Below, in pieces: positions 59,744 to 64,000 of a DNA stretch of 64,000 bases. The notes under the pieces were generated by a model. That model was not told the DNA's origin. It saw only the letters and a program-made list of their open reading frames with translations, and ran no database searches. Position numbers and translations under genes: made by a program. Numbering within the stretch: the stretch's first letter is position 1; each line of letters opens with the position of its first letter. Origin of the DNA: WTGU01 sp022823305 (GTDB taxonomy: Bacteria; Pseudomonadota; Alphaproteobacteria; UBA828); the NCBI GenBank assembly GCA_963667705.1, contig OY763937.1, positions 186,001 through 250,000 of the forward strand, in the 5' to 3' direction.

Positions 59744-60670
59744 TCATGCGGCGAGCTGAACCTGCATGACAGGGATGCCCAGCTGCCTCGCTTTGTCGAT
59801 CAGGTTGCCTGTGATGCCGGAGCCGGGGAACGCGATCACGCCCTTGGGCAGCAGGTTGAGCAACTCGTCGTTGCGGCGGAAGGGCGCGGCCTTGCCGTGG
59901 GCGTTCCAGTCGGGGCGGCAGACGATCTGGTTGACGCCTCTGGCGTCGGCCCAGCTCGCCGCGATCTTCTCGACGCCGGGGCCGCCGCCGTGCAGCAGGA
60001 CCATGTCGCCGTACTTCGCGTGCGCCATGTCGAGCGTGCTCCAGACCGCGTCGGCATTGCTGACGGTCTTGCCGCCGGTGATGGCGACGAGCGTGCCCTC
60101 GGGCAGGTGCGCGCGGGTCTCGCGGTCCTTGCGTGCGCGCCTGAAGTCTCGTGCATCGATCGCGGCGGAGGTGAGCGTGCCGGTCTGGCTCGTGTGCGAT
60201 CCGTGACGCGGGCGCCAGACGTCGCCGGTCTCGACGCGGTAGGCGTCGGCGGCGAGGTCGCGCATCTTCTCGAAGGCGTCGCGACGGTCGCCGAGGTTCT
60301 GTGCCCGGTCCGTGAGCGTCTGCAGCTCCCAGGCCTTCACCTCCGATCCGTCCTGGGCCTTCTCGAGGTCCTTCATCTCCGGCGCGATGCGGTCGACGGC
60401 GCGGTCGAGCCTCTGCATCTGCGAGTGCAGCATGTTGGTCAGGCCCCACATCAGCGGCTCGAGCTCGTCGGCCATCTGCGTGCCGTCGACGGTGACGCCG
60501 TCCACGATGACGCGGATGGCTTCGCCCAGCGCATCCATGGCATCGTCCTCGTCCCAGACGACCCTGCTGTCGAGCTCGCCGCGCTCCGGTGCTGCGCCGA
60601 AGAGGGCCATGCCCTCGCAGACTGTGGCGGTTGCTGAAGCGGTCGGGGTAGCGGTTGCGGTGTCGATCAT
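59744..60670 (-). CDS. DUF2493 (SLOG-like) domain protein of mobile elements
   Basis: 308 residues with a good ggaggt ribosome-binding site before the ATG. The C-terminal 120 residues are DUF2493: LVAITGGKTVSNADAVW, MVLLHGGGPGVEKIAASWA and IAFPGSGITGNLIDKAR, a Rossmann-like SLOG fold with glycine-rich nucleotide-binding loops. The N-terminal part is helical and charged. Genes of this kind are common on rhizobial-type plasmids and integrative elements, usually close to a toprim protein and SSB as here. Function is unknown; nucleotide or ligand sensing is inferred from the fold. Confidence 0.87.
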   Translation of the reverse strand: MIDTATATPTASATATVCEGMALFGAAPERGELDSRVVWDEDDAMDALGEAIRVIVDGVTVDGTQMADELEPLMWGLTNMLHSQMQRLDRAVDRIAPEMKDLEKAQDGSEVKAWELQTLTDRAQNLGDRRDAFEKMRDLAADAYRVETGDVWRPRHGSHTSQTGTLTSAAIDARDFRRARKDRETRAHLPEGTLVAITGGKTVSNADAVWSTLDMAHAKYGDMVLLHGGGPGVEKIAASWADARGVNQIVCRPDWNAHGKAAPFRRNDELLNLLPKGVIAFPGSGITGNLIDKARQLGIPVMQVQLAA

Positions 60671-60742
60671 GTCGACCTCCCTTGTTCATCCTCCAGGGCC
60701 CATTGCCCCTTCGTGATGTCCTTTTTGATTCACGCGCGCGCA

Positions 60743-60820
60743 GTGGAAGCACCTTCCCCTAGAGCTCCTTAGACCGGTTTTGGTGCGGAAGATGCCCGAG
60801 TGGTGCGGAAGTCGGCGCTC
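60743..60820 (-). repeat. Arm B of a roughly 75-bp imperfect inverted repeat
   Basis: Read on the minus strand, this copy shares with 60967-61027 the blocks gccgactt, tcgggcatctt, ccggtct, aggag and ggggaagg in the same order, with small gaps. It contains the direct repeat tggtgcggaag twice (60781 and 60801, 20 bp apart). It lies 70-150 bp upstream of the DUF2493 start. Confidence 0.7.
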
Positions 60821-60906
60821 TCTGATCCTGGGAGGCCCGGCGCGCCGCCTTGGGGACTGGCCGCGTTTCGAGTAGGCCTTCTCAGGAACTGCTAGCGCCG
60901 GGCCGA

Positions 60907-60938
60907 CGCACCGGCCCCGCGCTTCAGGGGCCGGTGCG
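60907..60938. repeat. Strong 12-bp-stem hairpin
   Basis: cgcaccggcccc (60907-60918) pairs perfectly with ggggccggtgcg (60927-60938) across an 8-nt loop. No T run follows on either strand. It stands between the two arms of the larger inverted repeat. Confidence 0.8.
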
Positions 60939-60966
60939 CCACAGACGAGGCGTTGGAGAGTTCACG

Positions 60967-61027
60967 TGAGCCGACTTCACGGTCGGGCATCTTCACGGCC
61001 GGTCTTAGGAGGTCTTGGGGAAGGCCG
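60967..61027 (+). repeat. Arm A of a roughly 75-bp imperfect inverted repeat
   Basis: Plus-strand copy of the sequence found inverted at 60743-60820. It also carries ttcac three times (60961, 60976 and 60992), spaced 15-16 bp. No gene starts just downstream on the plus strand, so a promoter role would be for a lost gene or for an RNA. Confidence 0.7.
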
Positions 61028-61156
61028 TAGGGAGCGGAGCGACCGAAGGAGCCGCAGGCTTGCTGGAAAGAGCACGCGTGGGATCCTCGGACATCACGAC
61101 GGGGTGGCTATTCTCTCCCCACGCACTGCCGCAGTTTTCTGTTGTCCATGCCGGCA

Positions 61157-61387
61157 TCACGGCATCAGAGGGTGCGTGTCGAGGCGATGCTGCGCCACCT
61201 CGCGGATGCGCGAGCGGTCGTGCACCCGGATCCAGCCGCGCGGGTCGTCGGCCAGGTGGATGACGTAAAGATGGCGGCCCGCATCGAGGATGTCGGCCTG
61301 ACGGAAGACATCGCCGACGTAGTCGCCGTCGGCATCGTAGATGCGCGCTTCGTCCGCGCTCACCTGGCTGAATGTGATCCGACTCAT
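61157..61387 (-). CDS. Small conserved-type protein of unknown function
   Basis: 76 residues with a strong ggagga ribosome-binding site. It has a beta-rich look (VSADEARIYDADGDYVGDVF, then HLYVIHLADDPRGW), ending with a short helical tail. I do not recognise the family, but small proteins like this lie beside DUF2493 and toprim genes in integrative elements. Same strand as its neighbours; 104 bp downstream of the toprim gene. Confidence 0.7.
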   Translation of the reverse strand: MSRITFSQVSADEARIYDADGDYVGDVFRQADILDAGRHLYVIHLADDPRGWIRVHDRSRIREVAQHRLDTHPLMP

Positions 61388-61490
61388 GCCGGGCTCCTCC
61401 CTGGTCGATGGCGGCGGAGAGAGAACTCTCTCTTTCTCCTCGCGCCGCTCGCCCGGCGCCTGCTCCTCCCGGCCTCCGGCCGGGGGATCG

Positions 61491-62492
61491 TCACCACAGG
61501 TCTCCGGCGCCTGCTGGGCGCCGGAAGATCGGCGCGAGCCTGGCGCGAAGCGCCGGCGCGCCGAGCGTGAGAAGGTCGGTGTTGAAGTCGTCGCCCTGGG
61601 GCGCGACCGCCAGGGCGCCGACGCCCGTCCGCGCGCAGCGCCGGACGAGGCGCTCGGCGGCGCGCTCTCCCTCGGGGTCGTTGTCGCGCGCGATCACCAG
61701 CCGCGTGACACCGGCAGGCGGCACGAAGGCGGAGAGGCTCCCGGCGGACAGGGCTGCGGCGGCGACGGTGTCGGGCAGCGCGGTCACGATGGACAGCACG
61801 GTCTCGATGCCCTCGCCGACGAACAGCGTGCCGGAGCCGGGATCGCCGAAGCGGACGGCGCGGCCGTGCACGCGGCCGAGCGCCTTGCGCGGTCTTGCCA
61901 GATTCGCTTTGGCGGGCGAGCGTGGATCGAGCCACGTTCGCAGCACGCCGCAGACGGCTTGGTCGGTGCCGGTGACGGCGGCGACCAGCGCCGGCAGGCG
62001 GCGCACGCCGCCGTCGTCGCGGTGGATCAGGGCTGGATGAAAGCGCAGCGCCGCGAAGCGGCAGCGATCAATGGCCCGCGCTCTGAGATAGGCTTCCGCG
62101 TGGGTGCCGTCGATGGCGCGGCAGCGCTGCCACAGGCGGCGGGCCGCTTGCGTGCGGTCGTAGTCGTCGGGGGCTTCGGCGGCGGGCATCGGGGGCATGG
62201 CGAGGAAGGCGCGCGCCTCGGCGAGGGCGGCGCGGAACGAGCCTGCGCCGGAGGCAGTGCGAATGAGATCGAGGAGGTCGCCGTGCTCGTTGGTACTTGC
62301 GTCGGTCCACTTGCCTGGAATGCCGGGCGGCGCGAGGCGGACGAAGAGCGACCGCCCCCGCGCGCCGCGAACGTCGCCGACGGTCCAGTACCTCCCCTGT
62401 TTGCGGCCTTGCGGGAGATACCGCCGGCAGACTTCTTCGGCGCGCGCGCCGAGCGCGGCCGCGACGCGGGCGGCGGCGCTCACGGCGCACAC
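61491..62492 (-). CDS. Toprim-domain protein (primase/helicase-like)
   Basis: 333 residues from a GTG (a second GTG three codons later is possible). The N-terminal part is a DUF7146-like, DNA-primase-related region (EVCRRYLPQGRKQGRYW, GDLLDLI). The C-terminal toprim domain has the catalytic glutamate in LFVGEGIETVLS and the DxD in IARDNDPEGERA. Such proteins are thought to serve plasmid or element replication or transfer. No zinc finger or helicase domain is present. Lies between SSB and the small gene on the minus strand. Confidence 0.88.
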   Translation of the reverse strand: MCAVSAAARVAAALGARAEEVCRRYLPQGRKQGRYWTVGDVRGARGRSLFVRLAPPGIPGKWTDASTNEHGDLLDLIRTASGAGSFRAALAEARAFLAMPPMPAAEAPDDYDRTQAARRLWQRCRAIDGTHAEAYLRARAIDRCRFAALRFHPALIHRDDGGVRRLPALVAAVTGTDQAVCGVLRTWLDPRSPAKANLARPRKALGRVHGRAVRFGDPGSGTLFVGEGIETVLSIVTALPDTVAAAALSAGSLSAFVPPAGVTRLVIARDNDPEGERAAERLVRRCARTGVGALAVAPQGDDFNTDLLTLGAPALRARLAPIFRRPAGAGDLW

Positions 62493-62686
62493 CTCGGGCG
62501 CGAACGGGGACCGGCGGAGCCGGGTCTGTGAGCGGAGATGGGGAGCATGAAAGACCTCGCCGGATGCTGCGTGGGACGCGCCCCGGTCCCGGCCCCACGG
62601 TCCTCTCGCCGGGGTCGGACCGGCAGGCGGCGCGCGAAGCGCGCGCCGCGCCGTCCAGCCTGTGGGGACTCGGGATCGGCTGCACG

Positions 62687-62724
62687 AGAAAACCCGCCCC
62701 GCGCGGGAGGAACGCGGGGCGGGC
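62687..62724 (-). terminator. Rho-independent terminator after ssb
   Basis: On the minus strand, an 11-bp perfect GC stem (62713-62723 with 62693-62703, 9-nt loop) is followed by TTTTCTCG. It lies 36 bp after the ssb stop and is the clearest intrinsic terminator in the window. It separates ssb from the toprim gene. Confidence 0.8.
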
Positions 62725-62759
62725 TCTGGGGCGAGCGCGAGGGAGGGGCGCGCTCTTGG

Positions 62760-63203
62760 CTAGAACGGAATCGACGGGTCGCCGGACTGGGTGTCGCTGG
62801 CCGGTGTTGCCTCACCATCGGACGCCGGAGCGCCGTTGCCGTTGGTGCCCGCAGGACGATCCAAGAACTGCACGCGCCCACCGGGCACGAGCAGGATCTC
62901 GGTCGAGAACCGGTCGCTGTCCTCGCCGTCCTTCCGCCACTTCCTGGTCTGCATCTTGCCCGCGACGTAGACCAACCGGCCCTTCTTCGCGTGCTTTTCC
63001 AGCATGTCGATCAGCCCGCTCTGGAAGCTGACGACCCTGTGCCACTCCGTCCGATCCACCCTCTCGCCGCTCTGGCGATCGATATAGGATTCGTCGGTCG
63101 CCACCGACATGTTGGCGACGCGCCCGCCGGAGGCGAGGTTGCTGATGGTTGCATCGGCACCCAGCCGGCCGATGATCTGAGCGGAGTTGAGTCCGAACGC
63201 CAT
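62760..63203 (-). CDS. ssb: Single-stranded DNA-binding protein (accessory SSB)
   Basis: 147 residues from the ATG at 63203, which has an aaggaga ribosome-binding site; the frame is open upstream to 63419 but without a good start. The OB fold shows QIIGRLGADATI, TEWHRVVSFQSGLIDM and GRLVYVAGKMQTRKW. The end GDPSIPF is the usual acidic SSB tip (protein-interaction motif), slightly reduced in acidity. It is a second, element-borne SSB rather than the housekeeping gene, judged from its neighbours. Followed by a strong terminator. Confidence 0.93.
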   Translation of the reverse strand: MAFGLNSAQIIGRLGADATISNLASGGRVANMSVATDESYIDRQSGERVDRTEWHRVVSFQSGLIDMLEKHAKKGRLVYVAGKMQTRKWRKDGEDSDRFSTEILLVPGGRVQFLDRPAGTNGNGAPASDGEATPASDTQSGDPSIPF

Positions 63204-63447
63204 GATCGTGTCTCCTTGCGATTCGAGTTGATGACGAAGGTTGACGAGCGGGCTGGAGCCTCTTCTCGACCCCACCCTGCTCACCTTCTCCAAGCTCCAC
63301 ACCTCCTCTCGCCTGCCGCCTGCTCCGAGGCTCGCCGGGTTCACGAGGCCTCGCGGACCGCACGGCCGATGAATGACGCGGCGCCGCTTCGGGATCGCGG
63401 ATGTCGGAAGCGGGCTCACCTTCGGGACGCCTGCGGCGGGTCCGCGC
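63204..63447. other. Gap between zinc-ribbon gene and ssb
   Basis: About 245 bp containing the ssb ribosome-binding site and presumably its promoter. No other structure is obvious. Confidence 0.5.
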
Positions 63448-64000
63448 TCATGACGGTGACAGCGCCATCAAGGGAACGTTGGAGCGGATCTCCACCTGGT
63501 CGGGACGCAGCCGGGCGAAGGCGATGCAAGCGGCGGCTTCGGATTCGGTCTCGAAGACACCCAGCTCGTCGCCCGTCTCCAATTCGACCACGGAAATCTG
63601 AGGCGGCCAGAGTGCCGCCAGGTGACGCTCGGGCGCGCGGAAGTTGGAACGATATGCGCAGCGCGGACAGCGCGCCGCGCCACCGGCGTGGGCTTTGCAA
63701 TCCACACATTCGCCTCTTGCGCGCCGTCCGGCATAGCGCCTCTTGCTGACGGCGCTCTCGCGTTCGGGACAGGCACGCTCCTTCTCCAGCGCGAGGCACG
63801 GGCCGCAGCGCGACAGGCCCCCGACCGTGGGCTGGGTGCAGCGAACACACGCACCGGCAGCGCGCCGCGCGTCGTAGCGCCGGCGGTCGAGTGCGCGGCG
63901 TGCCTCGCGGCATGGCTCGCAGACGGAGCGGTTTTCGTCCGGCCGACGGAGGCCGCAGGACGTGCATAGTCCCGCCTCCTGACGTGCCCGACGGCGGCGC
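63448..64000 (-). CDS. Protein with three tandem zinc ribbons (partial)
   Basis: The minus-strand frame is open from the window edge to the TGA at 63448, so the N-terminus lies outside. The visible 183 residues contain three Cys-pair modules: CTSC...CEPC, CVRC...CGPC and CVDC...CPRC, each pair 10-12 residues apart and the modules separated by Arg-rich segments such as LDRRRYDARRAAG and KRRYAGRRARG. This looks like three duplicated zinc ribbons, suited to nucleic-acid binding. The last 60 residues (VVELETGDELGVFETES) form a separate small beta-rich domain. Family unknown; similar proteins sit next to ssb in mobile elements. Confidence 0.75.
   Translation of the reverse strand, partial: RRRRARQEAGLCTSCGLRRPDENRSVCEPCREARRALDRRRYDARRAAGACVRCTQPTVGGLSRCGPCLALEKERACPERESAVSKRRYAGRRARGECVDCKAHAGGAARCPRCAYRSNFRAPERHLAALWPPQISVVELETGDELGVFETESEAAACIAFARLRPDQVEIRSNVPLMALSPS

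Larger units (their letters stand above)
60671..61156. other. Intergenic region with inverted and direct repeats
   Basis: About 485 bp upstream of the DUF2493 gene and downstream of the next small gene. It contains a large imperfect inverted repeat, a strong central hairpin and short direct repeats (listed separately). No reading frame here looks like a gene. Confidence 0.6.

Noticed and set aside
59739..60752. 337-codon minus-strand frame overlapping the DUF2493 gene
   Set aside because: Arg-rich shadow; the DUF2493 frame has a ribosome-binding site and clear motifs.

Overview
The window is a very GC-rich alphaproteobacterial chromosome segment. The block ubiB-ubiE-mutM-enoyl-CoA hydratase-rpsT-dnaA-dnaN-recF-gyrB is a classic alphaproteobacterial replication-locus arrangement. 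The phaC/phaB, metX/metW and hybrid cobalamin genes fit a Rhodospirillales-like lineage, but the genus cannot be read from the sequence.

Region 1 (1-14.4 kb) is a cobalamin biosynthesis cluster: end of cobN, cobO, cobQ, cobD, cbiX, cobH, cobL, cobI, a cbiG-cobJ fusion, cobM, cobK, cbiD, cobA, a Sco-type copper protein and cobB. It mixes 'aerobic' enzymes (CobN, fused CobL) with 'anaerobic' ones (CbiX, CbiG, CbiD). Region 2 (14.5-29.3 kb) has a class A penicillin-binding protein, then gyrB-recF-dnaN-dnaA-rpsT-ech-mutM on the minus strand and ubiE-ubiB, a methyltransferase and a DUF465 gene. Region 3 (29.4-42.4 kb) is metabolic: a glutamine-synthetase-family ligase with an unknown Cys-rich partner, a quinone oxidoreductase, a RidA-like protein, a PHA-type hydrolase plus phaB, metX/metW, chorismate mutase-hisC-prephenate dehydrogenase, and dapB.

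Region 4 (42.4-55.2 kb) is a horizontally acquired defence island, clearly less GC-rich. After a remnant of a DUF4338 (DruA-like) gene comes a tightly coupled five-gene operon: SNF2-type helicase with a DUF3883-like end, a Septu-like pair (PtuA-like ATPase and PtuB-like HNH protein), a DUF1156 adenine methylase, and a DUF499-type ATPase with an N-terminal HEPN motif. I read it as a helicase-methylase-ATPase (Hma-type) system with a Septu module plugged between helicase and methylase through ATGA overlaps. This is the most exciting part of the window.

Region 5 (55.2-64 kb) looks like the backbone of an integrative or plasmid-derived element. An IS21-family element (istA-istB, with 22-bp sub-repeats at its ends) appears to split a ribbon-helix-helix gene. 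Then follow a repeat-rich AT-richer stretch, a DUF2493 protein, a large imperfect inverted repeat around a strong hairpin, a small conserved-type protein, a toprim-domain protein, an accessory SSB with its own terminator, and a protein with three tandem zinc ribbons that runs off the window. No integrase, tRNA gene or CRISPR array was found.
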